A DNA stretch of 64,000 nucleotides from Candidatus Omnitrophota bacterium (GTDB taxonomy: Bacteria; Hinthialibacterota; Hinthialibacteria; OLB16), in NCBI GenBank assembly GCA_020632575.1, contig JACKFH010000012.1, forward strand, positions 76,177 to 140,176. The letters are read 5' to 3'. The notes beneath the pieces are model-generated. The model made no database searches, had not been told where the DNA came from, and worked only from the letters and a program-made list of their open reading frames with translations. Position numbers and translations under genes: made by a program. Below, piece after piece: positions 1 through 8,651 of this stretch (position 1 is its first letter; each line of letters begins with the position of its first letter).

Positions 1-890
1 CTCGTTACAACCTGATCGATTCACTCCATGGCGCCACCGTCGTGTCCACCGGTCCATCCGAGGATGGGACTTACACCCACTACAAACTCGCAGCAAAAAA
101 CCATGAGGGGAAAGACCTCAACTTGCATTGGACCGACCAGTGGCAGAAAACCAAACTGCTTCAGTTCAATGACAAGAATGGGAATGGCCAGATCGAAATG
201 TCAGCCGATAAGGAGGCGAGCGAGGTCACCACGCTGGACCGGGATATCATCGTCCTGTCGACTCCAGAGGTGGCGAATCTCTCGCCCTGGGTGATCGCCT
301 TGGTCGCGGCGGGCGGATTGGCCGCGGCGCTTTCGACCGCGGCGGGTCTGCTTCTGGTCATCTCCAGTTCGATCGCTCATGACATTTACTTCCGTCTTAT
401 CAACCCTCACGCCGATGAGGCCCACCGCGTTCTGGTTGGACGAGGCATGGTTATCCTGGGACTGATTGTGGCCGGATATTTTGGCGCCCATCCGCCGGGG
501 TTTGTGGGCGAGGTCGTTGCCTTCGCCTTTGGGCTCGCGGCGGCAAGTTTCTTCCCGATCATTCTGTTGGGAATCTTTTATCAAAGGGCCAACCGAGAGG
601 GCGCCATCGCCGGCATGATTGTGGGGCTCTCTTTTACTATCTTTTATATCGTGGGAACCACCGCGCAAAAAATCATTCCCGGCGTCGAGGCCCCGTTCTT
701 CGGCAACTGGTGTTTCGGCATCAGCCCTCAGGGGATCGGCACGGTTGGCATGCTCCTTAATCTGATCGTTTGTCTCGTGGTCTCGAAACTGACTCCGCCA
801 CCCCCGCAAGAGGTTCAGGATATGGTGGCCGACCTTCGGATTCCGGCTCACCCTGGCGCGGCTTACATCCTGGATGAGGGGACCGAATGA
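1..890 (+). CDS. Sodium:solute symporter (SSS family), C-terminal part
   Basis: The reading frame is open from base 3 to the stop at 888-890, so the gene starts before the window; the first GTG inside (base 42) is not a believable start because conserved sequence continues upstream of it. About 295 residues are visible. They hold a long hydrophilic insert with an acidic DKNGNGQ-like segment, then LSPWVIALVAAGG and ALSTAAGLLLVISSSIAHDIY, a signature of the ActP/VC_2705 branch of Na+/solute symporters, and four to five further membrane segments ending in a short cytoplasmic tail. The family imports small carboxylates such as acetate with Na+; the substrate here cannot be told. This branch often has a small DUF4212-type partner gene upstream, which would lie outside the window. 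Confidence 0.88.
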   Translation, partial: RYNLIDSLHGATVVSTGPSEDGTYTHYKLAAKNHEGKDLNLHWTDQWQKTKLLQFNDKNGNGQIEMSADKEASEVTTLDRDIIVLSTPEVANLSPWVIALVAAGGLAAALSTAAGLLLVISSSIAHDIYFRLINPHADEAHRVLVGRGMVILGLIVAGYFGAHPPGFVGEVVAFAFGLAAASFFPIILLGIFYQRANREGAIAGMIVGLSFTIFYIVGTTAQKIIPGVEAPFFGNWCFGISPQGIGTVGMLLNLIVCLVVSKLTPPPPQEVQDMVADLRIPAHPGAAYILDEGTE

Positions 891-952
891 TGGCCGCTCT
901 TCTCCGGTAGGGAACAGCAAGGAATGTGGCATAGGTGGATGGAGGTTTTTTT

Positions 953-1009
953 AGGGTGTCAATTTTTGGTCAGACTCGCGGTATTCTGAGATTTCTTTGT
1001 TGACACCCT
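953..1009. repeat. Inverted repeat downstream of the symporter gene
   Basis: Ten-base perfect arms AGGGTGTCAA (953-962) and TTGACACCCT (1000-1009) flank a 38-base loop in the gap between the symporter gene and the beta-helix gene. There is no clean T-tract after the right arm, so it is not a typical intrinsic terminator. The right arm contains TTGACA, but no good -10 box follows at the usual distance. It may be a degenerate REP-type element or an operator. Confidence 0.4.
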
Positions 1010-1072
1010 CTAATCTTCGGGCAAACAATCCGATCGGACTCTCTTCTAATTCCAAACTCCCGGAGGAACCTC

Positions 1073-2392
1073 ATGTCACGACTGAGAACGCTTTGCTTGT
1101 TCATCTCCCTGACAGGAGGACTCGTCCTTTGCGGGTGTGGCAAAGGACCTGAACCCGCGACGTCTCCCGAGGCGACAACGACTCCGCCGACCGACTCCTC
1201 TCCCGACCTTGTAAAAATATCTCCCGGCGATGATGTCCAAAAGCGCGTTCAAGAAGAACTCATCCTGGCCGAACCCGGAACGATCATCGAATTCGAGGAG
1301 GGAGTTTATGAGTTCACTCAGGGCCTCTCCCTCGATGTGGAGGAAGTGACAGTGCGTGGGGCGGGGATGGATAAGACGATCCTCGATTTCAAGAACCAGG
1401 AGGCCGGGGCGGAGGGTCTCTACATCACCAGCGATCATGTCCTGGTGGAGGACCTATGTGTCCGGGACACCAAAGGGAATGCAATTAAATCCCATTCCGC
1501 CGATAACATCATTTATCGTCGGGTCAAAACCGAATGGACCGGCGGACCGAAACCGACCAACGGCGCCTATGGTCTTTATCCCGTCAGCTCCGAAAACGTC
1601 CTGATCGAAGGCTGCGTGGCCATCGGCGCCTCGGATTCAGGAATCTATGTCGGTCAATCCAAGCATGTCATCGTTCGAGACTGTACCGCCAAGTTCAATG
1701 TTGCGGGTATCGAGATCGAAAACTGTCACTTTGCCGATGTCCATGATTGTCTCGCCACTGAGAATACGGGTGGTATCCTGGTCTTTGATCTCCCCGACCT
1801 TCCTCAACAAAATGGACACAACATTCGAATCTTCAATAACAAATCGGTTGAGAACAACACCAAGAACTTCGCCCCCGAGGGCAACATGGTGGCCAATGTC
1901 AAAACTGGGACTGGGGTCATGGTCATGGCCAACACCAACGTCGAAATCTTTGAGAACATGATCGGCGACAACGACGCGACCAACATCATGGTGATCGCCT
2001 ACCAGTCGACCGGATTGGAGATCAAGGATGTGAACTACTACCCCTTCCCAGAGACGATCCACATTCACGATAACCAGTTCGGCCCATGTGGTTCCGATCC
2101 CGGCAAGGAGGGAGGAACCTCCATGGAGGATCTGCTTGGCAAGCCATTGCCGGACATTGTCTGGGATGGGGTAGTGAACGAGAAGAAAGCGAAGGAGGGA
2201 CAACTCCCGGAAGAAATTCGCCTCGCCATCCATGACAACTCGAAAACCGGGGGTGGTGACGTGACCTTTGGAAATCTGGGCGGTTTGGACAACTTTGAGA
2301 ACCCTTCCAAGGATTTAATCAGCCGCGATCTCTCGGCTCACGCCGGGGAGCACCCTTCTATTGCCGCAGTGCGAATCGAGGGTGTCGACTAG
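1073..2392 (+). CDS. Parallel beta-helix repeat lipoprotein (TIGR03805-like)
   Basis: A 439-residue exported lipoprotein: the N-terminus is a signal peptide ending in a lipobox LCGC with the modified cysteine at residue 22, followed by a Thr/Pro-rich linker. Residues about 50-330 are right-handed beta-helix rungs (short repeats with Asn/Asp turns such as NVLIEGC, HVIVRDC, NVEIFEN). It matches my memory of the beta-helix family TIGR03805, which is characteristically encoded beside the TIGR03806/SO2930-type diheme cytochromes, and the next two genes are exactly that. RBS CGGAGGAA lies just before the ATG. The stop overlaps the next start by one base, so the genes are translationally coupled. 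No catalytic residues for a polysaccharide lyase or esterase could be assigned; the role of the pair is unknown. Confidence 0.85.
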   Translation: MSRLRTLCLFISLTGGLVLCGCGKGPEPATSPEATTTPPTDSSPDLVKISPGDDVQKRVQEELILAEPGTIIEFEEGVYEFTQGLSLDVEEVTVRGAGMDKTILDFKNQEAGAEGLYITSDHVLVEDLCVRDTKGNAIKSHSADNIIYRRVKTEWTGGPKPTNGAYGLYPVSSENVLIEGCVAIGASDSGIYVGQSKHVIVRDCTAKFNVAGIEIENCHFADVHDCLATENTGGILVFDLPDLPQQNGHNIRIFNNKSVENNTKNFAPEGNMVANVKTGTGVMVMANTNVEIFENMIGDNDATNIMVIAYQSTGLEIKDVNYYPFPETIHIHDNQFGPCGSDPGKEGGTSMEDLLGKPLPDIVWDGVVNEKKAKEGQLPEEIRLAIHDNSKTGGGDVTFGNLGGLDNFENPSKDLISRDLSAHAGEHPSIAAVRIEGVD

Positions 2393-3537
2393 TGGTCCGA
2401 CTCCCCAAGGCGCTCACCCTGGCTTGCCTCATGTTAGGCAGCGTTCATCTCTGGGCGGAAGGCGTCTGCATCGATCCTGAGGAAGCTTTTCCTGAAACGA
2501 TTGGCGATTTTCGCCTGTTCGCGGACAACTTGGAACAAAAGCCCAATGAGGGTTTGATCCCCTACGAACTCAACACCCCCCACTTTGCCGACTACGCCAA
2601 CCTTCACCGATTTCTGTGGGTTCCTCCGAATGACAAGGTTTCGTATCAAGAGGATGGGTCCCTCCTTTATCCCGTCGGATCGGCGCTTGTCCTCACCGTT
2701 GGGTACCTGGAGGATATGAGAAACCCACAACAAGGTGAGCGGCTGATCGAAACGCGCCTGTTAGTCAAATCGAAAACCGGGTGGAGGGCCGCGCAGTATG
2801 TCTGGAATGAAGAGGCCACCGACGCCTCGCTCAGCCCGGTCGGAGGAGAACGCCTGGTGGAGTGGATTCACTCCGATGGCTCGAAGCGATCCCTCCACTA
2901 CCATGTTCCCAATATCAACCAATGCAAAATGTGTCATGAATTGGCGGATGTCTTCGTCCCTCTCGGGCCACTGGATTCCCGGAACTTGAACCGGTCCATC
3001 GTTCGTGAGGGTGAGGCTGTCAATCAATTGGAGGATTGGAAGGACAGAGGGATCCTCGAGGGACTTCCCGAACAGGTCGATGATCTTGAGGCATTCCCAA
3101 AATGGAATGATCCCTCCACGGGATCGCTCGATGAACGAGCGCGCGCCTATTTGCATGTCAACTGTTCGAGCTGCCACCAACCGGGCGGTCTTGCTTACAC
3201 TTCCGGTCTGGATCTCACTTTCGACCAGCGGATCCCAATTCGATTCGGTGTTTTCAAATCCCCCGTGGCGGCGGGGCGAGGAGTGGGCGCCGCTCGGTTT
3301 GGGATTTATCCAGGCGAACCGGAAGCGTCGATTCTCTACCACCGACTAGGGTCAACCGACCCCGGGGTGAGAATGCCGGTGGTCGGGCGAAGCCTTGTCC
3401 ATGAGGAGGGGCTCGCGCTCATCCGAGAATGGATTGAGGAAATGCGATACCCCGAATTGATGAAACAACACGAACACAAACGAACGGCGCTCTTGGGGCT
3501 GTGGCGAACCGATGGATCGGAGGCCGCTTCAAGATGA
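2392..3537 (+). CDS. SO2930-family diheme c-type cytochrome
   Basis: A 381-residue secreted protein with signal peptide (residues 1-23, ending in HLWAEG) and two heme c motifs, CKMCH at residue 178 and CSSCH at residue 258. The length and the spacing of the hemes fit the SO2930/HNE_0200 family (TIGR03806), whose function is not established; an electron-transfer or redox-enzyme role in the periplasm is expected from the hemes. The GTG start at 2392 shares a base with the stop of the beta-helix gene, and the stop overlaps the next ATG by four bases. The following gene is a homologue, so this is probably a tandem duplication. Confidence 0.87.
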   Translation: MVRLPKALTLACLMLGSVHLWAEGVCIDPEEAFPETIGDFRLFADNLEQKPNEGLIPYELNTPHFADYANLHRFLWVPPNDKVSYQEDGSLLYPVGSALVLTVGYLEDMRNPQQGERLIETRLLVKSKTGWRAAQYVWNEEATDASLSPVGGERLVEWIHSDGSKRSLHYHVPNINQCKMCHELADVFVPLGPLDSRNLNRSIVREGEAVNQLEDWKDRGILEGLPEQVDDLEAFPKWNDPSTGSLDERARAYLHVNCSSCHQPGGLAYTSGLDLTFDQRIPIRFGVFKSPVAAGRGVGAARFGIYPGEPEASILYHRLGSTDPGVRMPVVGRSLVHEEGLALIREWIEEMRYPELMKQHEHKRTALLGLWRTDGSEAASR

Positions 3538-5105
3538 GATTATCCGTGTGGTGGATTCTTACTCCCTTGATTCTTTTGATCCTTATCGGCTGCGGGGGCG
3601 ATTCGACTTCGGATCGACCAAAACTCGACCAAGTCCGGATCGATGTCGACGCTCGCCGACCCGCCATGAACCTTTCCGACTACAACCTGTTCTCGGACCT
3701 TGCGACTCTCACACCGAATGATGGGGTTCTTCCTTACCAAGTCAACAACTCCCAATACCTCGATGGGGCCCTGCTTCGGTATTTCGTCTATATCCCTCCC
3801 GCCGCCAAAATCGAATTCGATTCCAACGGGCTCCCCAATCTCCCGGTCGGTTCGGCGCTGATCCAAAACCTCTCCTTCCCAACGGATCTTCGCAAACCGG
3901 AGGAGGAGGCGCGCCAGTTGGAAACCCGCCTCCTGATCCATCAGAGCAAAGGTTGGGTCGCCGTGCCCTACCTTTGGAATGAGGACCATTCCGACGCCGA
4001 GAGGTCCGTCGTTGGAGAAAAGACCAAGATCGTTTGGAAAGACCGTGAGGGGGAGAGTCAATCGTTCACCTACCTGACCCCCGACATGAACCAGTGCAAA
4101 CGCTGCCACAAACAGAACGACGAAGTCTCCCCCATCGGATTCACCACGCGGAATCTGAATATGGATATCGAATCCTCGCGAGAAAGACAGAACCAACTGG
4201 AACATTGGATGGCGTTGGGGCTTTTTACTGACTCGGAGGGGGAGACGGTCAACGAAAGAACCGTTTCCTGGCGTGACCCTTCGTTTGGGACGATTGAGGA
4301 ACGGGCGCGGGCCTGGCTTGATATCAACTGCTCCAACTGCCACAACCCCGAGGGGGAGGCGATCGTGTCGGGATTGGACCTTTCCCTCGACCAAGACCAT
4401 CCCGTTCGGTTTGGAATCTACAAACCACCGGTCGCGGCGGGACGAGGCTCCGGCGGATTTCGCTTTAGCATCGACCCTGGGAAACCACAAAGTTCCTTCC
4501 TTCTCCATCGGATTCGCTCGACTGAACCTGGGGTCATGATGCCTCCACTTGGACGGTCCACAGTCGATGAAGAGGGATCCCAATTGATTGAAGAGTGGAT
4601 TGCCCAAATCAGGGCCGACTCGGAACTCGAGGAGAGGGCGCTCAATCCGATGGCCGCTTATCAGGGGGCCCTTTCCGGTGGCGATCCGGGAAATGGCCGA
4701 GTCATCTTTTATGAAAAATTCAAATGCGTGGCTTGCCACACTGCCGAGAAACGTGGCGAAGGAACTGTTGGGCCTAACCTTTCCGATGTGGGCGCCAGAA
4801 CCGATCGAAACTATCTCTTGGAGTCCCTGATCGAGCCAAGCGCTCGGGTGGTCGAGGGTTTCGAATCCGTGATGGTGACCACCGCCGACGAGGAGGTTCT
4901 CACTGGCACGATCCTGTCCGAAGACGCCAATCAAATCACGCTCTCGAATTCCGCCGGTGGCGCGGAGAGCCTCAATAAATCCGAAATCTTGGATCGCCGG
5001 GATTCCTCTCTTTCCATCATGCCATCGGTGGCCAACCTTCTATCGGTCCAAGAGGTGGCGGACCTCCTCGAATACCTTTCACAGCAGAAAACCCGTATTG
5101 AATAA
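3534..5105 (+). CDS. SO2930-type cytochrome fused to a planctomycete-type heme domain
   Basis: A 523-residue lipoprotein with three heme c motifs. The ATG at 3534 overlaps the preceding stop and gives a signal peptide with lipobox LIGC (cysteine 20); an upstream GTG in the same frame lies inside the previous gene and spoils the signal peptide. Residues 40-375 repeat the architecture of the preceding gene, with CKRCH at 188 and CSNCH at 266. Residues about 385-523 are an extra domain beginning GRVIFYEKFKCVACH (heme Cys398) with the GPNLS, ESLIEPS and SIMPSVANLLS motifs of the Pirellula/Verrucomicrobium heme-binding domain (TIGR02603-like). The fusion would add a third heme on the same chain. 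Confidence 0.86.
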   Translation: MRLSVWWILTPLILLILIGCGGDSTSDRPKLDQVRIDVDARRPAMNLSDYNLFSDLATLTPNDGVLPYQVNNSQYLDGALLRYFVYIPPAAKIEFDSNGLPNLPVGSALIQNLSFPTDLRKPEEEARQLETRLLIHQSKGWVAVPYLWNEDHSDAERSVVGEKTKIVWKDREGESQSFTYLTPDMNQCKRCHKQNDEVSPIGFTTRNLNMDIESSRERQNQLEHWMALGLFTDSEGETVNERTVSWRDPSFGTIEERARAWLDINCSNCHNPEGEAIVSGLDLSLDQDHPVRFGIYKPPVAAGRGSGGFRFSIDPGKPQSSFLLHRIRSTEPGVMMPPLGRSTVDEEGSQLIEEWIAQIRADSELEERALNPMAAYQGALSGGDPGNGRVIFYEKFKCVACHTAEKRGEGTVGPNLSDVGARTDRNYLLESLIEPSARVVEGFESVMVTTADEEVLTGTILSEDANQITLSNSAGGAESLNKSEILDRRDSSLSIMPSVANLLSVQEVADLLEYLSQQKTRIE

Positions 5106-5116
5106 AAAGGGTTTTT
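5088..5116 (+). terminator. Possible intrinsic terminator after the cytochrome operon
   Basis: AAAACCC (5088-5094) can pair with GGGTTTT (5109-5115) across a 14-base loop, ending in a run of five T. The stem is AT-rich and begins inside the last codons of the cytochrome gene, so this is a weak candidate. Confidence 0.4.
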
Positions 5117-5325
5117 CATCGTCTTTGTCTTTGTTCGAATTCTGGAGGATATAGGCTTGAAATATCAAATTTATTGGAATTGACAAATGCTGGCGAATCT
5201 CTTAGTATGACGGAAAACAAGGGTAACAGGGTTTTGTCCAGTCTTGGGCGATGGCCGGTTTTGAATCGGCCTCCTTCGAGGCGGGTCCTGTCCCAAGGAA
5301 AAAAGTCGTTTTGGAGGCTCGAAAA

Positions 5326-7263
5326 ATGGTTCGCAAATCGCTTCTTCTGGGAGTGCTGCTCCTTTCCATTCTTTTTACTGAATCTGGTTTCGCCCAGAAG
5401 ACCGCCAAACCTGTCGGGGGCAAAGTCCCGAAGCCCCAGCCGGTGGAGGAGAGCAAGTCCTTCCCGGTGGCCCAACCCTTCACCAATGAGTATGGGGTTG
5501 AGTGGCATCCGACCGTGGACACCGCGATCGAATTGACGGTCTCCGGTCCCAACGAAGTGAGTTCCAAAACCACCTTCGGTTTGGAGACGCTCCCTTATTT
5601 CGATTTTTACGATGAAAACGGCAACCTTCGTCCGGATGGGGTCTACATCTACGAGCTGAAAGTGATCCCGAATATCGATCCTTCCACTTATCAAAAGATG
5701 GAGGCGATTCGCGAGTCTCCGAATCGGCAAGAATTGACCGAGGAGATGAAAGCCTTTGGCGAACTCCCCCAAGAAACCCTGATCCAAATGGGAAGTTTCA
5801 CCTTCAAGGGGCATGAGGTCATCATGGGAGAGGCGGTGAACATGAAGACCCTCCAATCGGCGGACATGGACGATCCAAACTTCGACAAGATCATCGTCCA
5901 CAATCAGGATGTCACCATTCAAGGCAGCGAGTGTATCGGATTCGATTGCACTAGCGGCGAAAATTTTGGCTTCGACACCCTGAGATTGAAGGAAAACAAC
6001 CTCCGAATCCGTTTCAGCGACACCAGCAACAGCGGGAGTTTCCCAACGAGGGATTGGCAACTGACAGCCAATGATACAACCAACGGGGGCGCCAGTTATT
6101 TTTCCATCGACGATGTCGATGGTGGCAGGACTCCTTTTCGCCTGATTGCCGGGGCTCCATCCAACTCACTCTATGTGGACGCTCAAGGCGATGTCGGCAT
6201 GGGCACCTCGAATCCGATTGTCGAACTTCATCTTGCTGACGGTGACACGCCCACAATCCGATTGGAGCAGGACGGTAGTAGTGGCTGGACCGCTCAAACG
6301 TGGGACGTTGCGGGCAACGAGACGAACTTCTTCATTCGCGACGTCAATAACGGCAGTAAACTCCCTTTCAGAATCAGACCCGGCGCTCCCGATAATAGCA
6401 TCTACATCGACACCGATGGCGATGTCGGAATTGGGACCAACGCGCCTTCCGCAAAGTTGGATGTTCGTGGAAGCGCTATGATCAACGGCGATCTTTTTGC
6501 GAAGGATGGCGCGACGGTCGGATCCAGTTACTACGGTTCAAGCAACATTCCGGATAATGGCTTGATCGTCGAGGGAAACTCCGGTTTTGGAACGGATGAT
6601 ATCGAATCGTGGGACCCAAATTGGGGAGCGATCGAGCTTGGTGGGACTTCTTCCATTATGTACAACAGGGGAAATGGCTCCTATCACGCCTCCAACAACG
6701 CATACTTCAATGGAGTTTGGAGGTATAAACAGACTGGCGCCCCCGCGGCCAATTATCACCAACACAATGGCGAGCACATTTGGAGGACCGCTTCATCGGG
6801 GACCGAAGATGCCGCGATCACCTGGACCGAGGGAATGCGGGTCGACGAAAACGGGCGGGTTGGGATACAGAACAACAACCCAAGCGCTCTTCTTCAAGTT
6901 GGAACGGGCGGCGCGGTCTGCAACGGAACCACCTGGATCGACGGTAGTTCCAGAGACTTCAAGAAGCAAATCCAAGATCTTTCCGAGGCGGACTTGGAAG
7001 AACTTATGAAGGTCCTGGACGATGTGGATATGGTTTCTTACCTGTACAAACAGGAGTCGGACGACACCCCCAGGCATGTGGGTATGATCGCCGAGGAGAT
7101 GCCGGACATTCTGGCGAGCAAGGATCGCAAAGGCCTGGAACTCGGGCGCCATGTCGGCTTTTTGATGGGCGTGGTCAAAGTTCTGAAGACTCAAAACGAG
7201 GAAATGGCTCAAGAACTCGAGCAACTCAAAGCGGAGATTGCGGCCATCAAAGAAAACAAGTAA
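5326..7263 (+). CDS. Secreted protein with S74 intramolecular chaperone (endosialidase-type) domain
   Basis: Starting at the ATG with GGAGG nine bases upstream gives a 645-residue protein with a clean signal peptide (MVRKSLLLGVLLLS...). The middle holds two tandem copies of a roughly 75-residue beta-rich block, each containing PFRL/PFRI, GAPSNSLYVD or GAPDNSIYID, and GDVGMGT or GDVGIGT (about residues 235-380). The C-terminus from residue 541 is a peptidase S74 domain: SSRDFKK with Ser541 and Lys546 at the spacing of the self-cleavage dyad known from phage endosialidases, then HVGMIAEEMPD and a terminal coiled coil. In that family the domain trimerises the fibre and cuts itself off. Here it is probably a cell-surface fibre or adhesin. 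Stands alone between genes on the same strand. Confidence 0.85.
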   Translation: MVRKSLLLGVLLLSILFTESGFAQKTAKPVGGKVPKPQPVEESKSFPVAQPFTNEYGVEWHPTVDTAIELTVSGPNEVSSKTTFGLETLPYFDFYDENGNLRPDGVYIYELKVIPNIDPSTYQKMEAIRESPNRQELTEEMKAFGELPQETLIQMGSFTFKGHEVIMGEAVNMKTLQSADMDDPNFDKIIVHNQDVTIQGSECIGFDCTSGENFGFDTLRLKENNLRIRFSDTSNSGSFPTRDWQLTANDTTNGGASYFSIDDVDGGRTPFRLIAGAPSNSLYVDAQGDVGMGTSNPIVELHLADGDTPTIRLEQDGSSGWTAQTWDVAGNETNFFIRDVNNGSKLPFRIRPGAPDNSIYIDTDGDVGIGTNAPSAKLDVRGSAMINGDLFAKDGATVGSSYYGSSNIPDNGLIVEGNSGFGTDDIESWDPNWGAIELGGTSSIMYNRGNGSYHASNNAYFNGVWRYKQTGAPAANYHQHNGEHIWRTASSGTEDAAITWTEGMRVDENGRVGIQNNNPSALLQVGTGGAVCNGTTWIDGSSRDFKKQIQDLSEADLEELMKVLDDVDMVSYLYKQESDDTPRHVGMIAEEMPDILASKDRKGLELGRHVGFLMGVVKVLKTQNEEMAQELEQLKAEIAAIKENK

Positions 7264-7268
7264 ATTCT

Positions 7269-7316
7269 TTGTCCAGGTCGCTTTCGGTCCATGAAGGCTG
7301 GGAGCGACCTGGACAA
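7269..7316 (+). promoter_or_regulatory. Perfect 14-bp hairpin in the leader of the next gene
   Basis: TTGTCCAGGTCGCT (7269-7282) and AGCGACCTGGACAA (7303-7316) are perfect reverse complements separated by 20 bases. The right side covers or abuts GGAG (7301-7304), the only ribosome-binding site for the ATG at 7321, and the arm ends four bases before that ATG. No T-run follows, so a translational control element fits better than a terminator. The loop also holds an in-frame ATG (7291). Confidence 0.55.
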
Positions 7317-7320
7317 GATA

Positions 7321-8559
7321 ATGAAAGCTTTTGTCTCCCTCGTATTGACCCTGTCGTATCTGTCCACTCTCTGTGCGGGTGACTTAACTTATTCGGCATC
7401 CCAATTGACTCACGGTCCCAAACACCACTTTTTTGGATATATCGGCCAATCGCTCACGATCCCATGGAACCAGAGCGGGCGTTTTATCTTGTGTTTGGAG
7501 ACGGACTTCCACGACCACATGCCCAGGCCCAATGAGCCCGCTAAGGTTTGTGTGGTCGACACGAAGGATGGAAACCGAATCATTCCCCTCGATGAATCTC
7601 GCGCTTATAATTTTCAGCAAGGGACCATGTTCTATTGGAATCCCGCTTCCGCCGAACACCAGTTCTTCTTCAACGACCGCGAGCCGGATACGGGGAAAGT
7701 GTTTACCACCCTTTATGACCTGGACCACCGAAAGCGCGTCCATGAATACCGCTTCGAGGAGACTCCTGTCGGGAATTCCGGAGTTGCGCCGAATGGCGAA
7801 TCGTTCCTCGCCATCAACTACGCCCGCATGGACCGTCTTCGTCCCGTCACCGGTTACCCCGAAGCGTTCGATTGGACAGTCGACCAGACGGCGCCGAGCG
7901 ACGATGGAATCTTTCTTGTCGATATCGAATCCGGTTCGAAGACTCTCCTGGTGTCATTCCAGGAAATGCGCGACCGATTCATCGGAAAGATTGCCGATGT
8001 CGATAAGGCCTCTCTCTATATCAATCACACGCTCTGGAATCGAAACAGCGACCGAATCTATTTCTTCCTTCGCGGTCGCCTCGATGGGAAAGCGATGTGG
8101 GTCAACACCCCTTGCTCCATCCACCCCGATGGAACCAACCTGACCCTGCATGAGACCTTCATCGGCGGACATCCTGAATGGGGGGAGGGGAATCGGGTGA
8201 TCGGAAGGCAAGAGGACCGGCAAGTGGTCTATGATGTCGACCGCAAGCAGATCGTTGACGAGATCGGACAACCCGGCGATTTTCCCAATCCAGAGGGAGA
8301 CATCTCCTTCTCTCCCGATGGTCGATTTTTGGTCAATGGATTCGGCGTCCCGGGAGGAAAGAACGATTACGTGATCTTCCGTATGGAGGATGGAACCCAT
8401 ATCCGAACGGAATCGTTTAGCCGAGGCCCCTACCGGAGCGGCGAATTGCGAATTGATCCCGCCCCGCGCTGGAATCGCGAGAGCAACCGGATTCTCATCC
8501 CCAACTGGTGCGAGGACGACACTCGGCAAATGTTCATTCTATCCCTCTCCGAGAACTGA
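7321..8559 (+). CDS. Secreted beta-propeller protein, oligogalacturonate-lyase-like
   Basis: A 412-residue exported protein; the ATG at 7321 gives a standard signal peptide (MKAFVSLVLTLSYLSTLCAG), whereas the ATG at 7291 would put ten polar residues before it. Blade-like repeats are visible, with motifs such as GVAPNGESFLAINYAR, ISFSPDGRFLVNGFG and APRWNRESNRILIPN that recall TolB/WD40-like and oligogalacturonate lyase propellers. HHFFGY near the N-terminus and the PDG turns agree with this. I cannot assign metal ligands, so enzyme activity is open. Translation may be controlled by the hairpin just upstream. Confidence 0.65.
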   Translation: MKAFVSLVLTLSYLSTLCAGDLTYSASQLTHGPKHHFFGYIGQSLTIPWNQSGRFILCLETDFHDHMPRPNEPAKVCVVDTKDGNRIIPLDESRAYNFQQGTMFYWNPASAEHQFFFNDREPDTGKVFTTLYDLDHRKRVHEYRFEETPVGNSGVAPNGESFLAINYARMDRLRPVTGYPEAFDWTVDQTAPSDDGIFLVDIESGSKTLLVSFQEMRDRFIGKIADVDKASLYINHTLWNRNSDRIYFFLRGRLDGKAMWVNTPCSIHPDGTNLTLHETFIGGHPEWGEGNRVIGRQEDRQVVYDVDRKQIVDEIGQPGDFPNPEGDISFSPDGRFLVNGFGVPGGKNDYVIFRMEDGTHIRTESFSRGPYRSGELRIDPAPRWNRESNRILIPNWCEDDTRQMFILSLSEN

Positions 8560-8651
8560 AATCGGATCTGGCGCCGACTTCGGTTTGGGCCTTATGACCC
8601 TGGTCGGTTTCATCTAGAATCCCCTTCCGACAATGTTCCTCGGAGGTGTGG

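Noticed and set aside
201..932. 243-codon minus-strand frame opposite the symporter gene
   Set aside because: Antisense shadow: the plus-strand frame carries the recognised symporter motifs.
3540..4934. Long open frame of 464 codons on the minus strand opposite the triheme cytochrome gene
   Set aside because: It mirrors the codon pattern of the real gene, has no ribosome site or domain, and its product is dominated by Arg, Gly and Pro typical of an antisense shadow.
5251..5325. Longer start for the S74 protein
   Set aside because: It adds 25 charged residues before the signal peptide and lacks a ribosome site, while GGAGG sits nine bases before the ATG at 5326.
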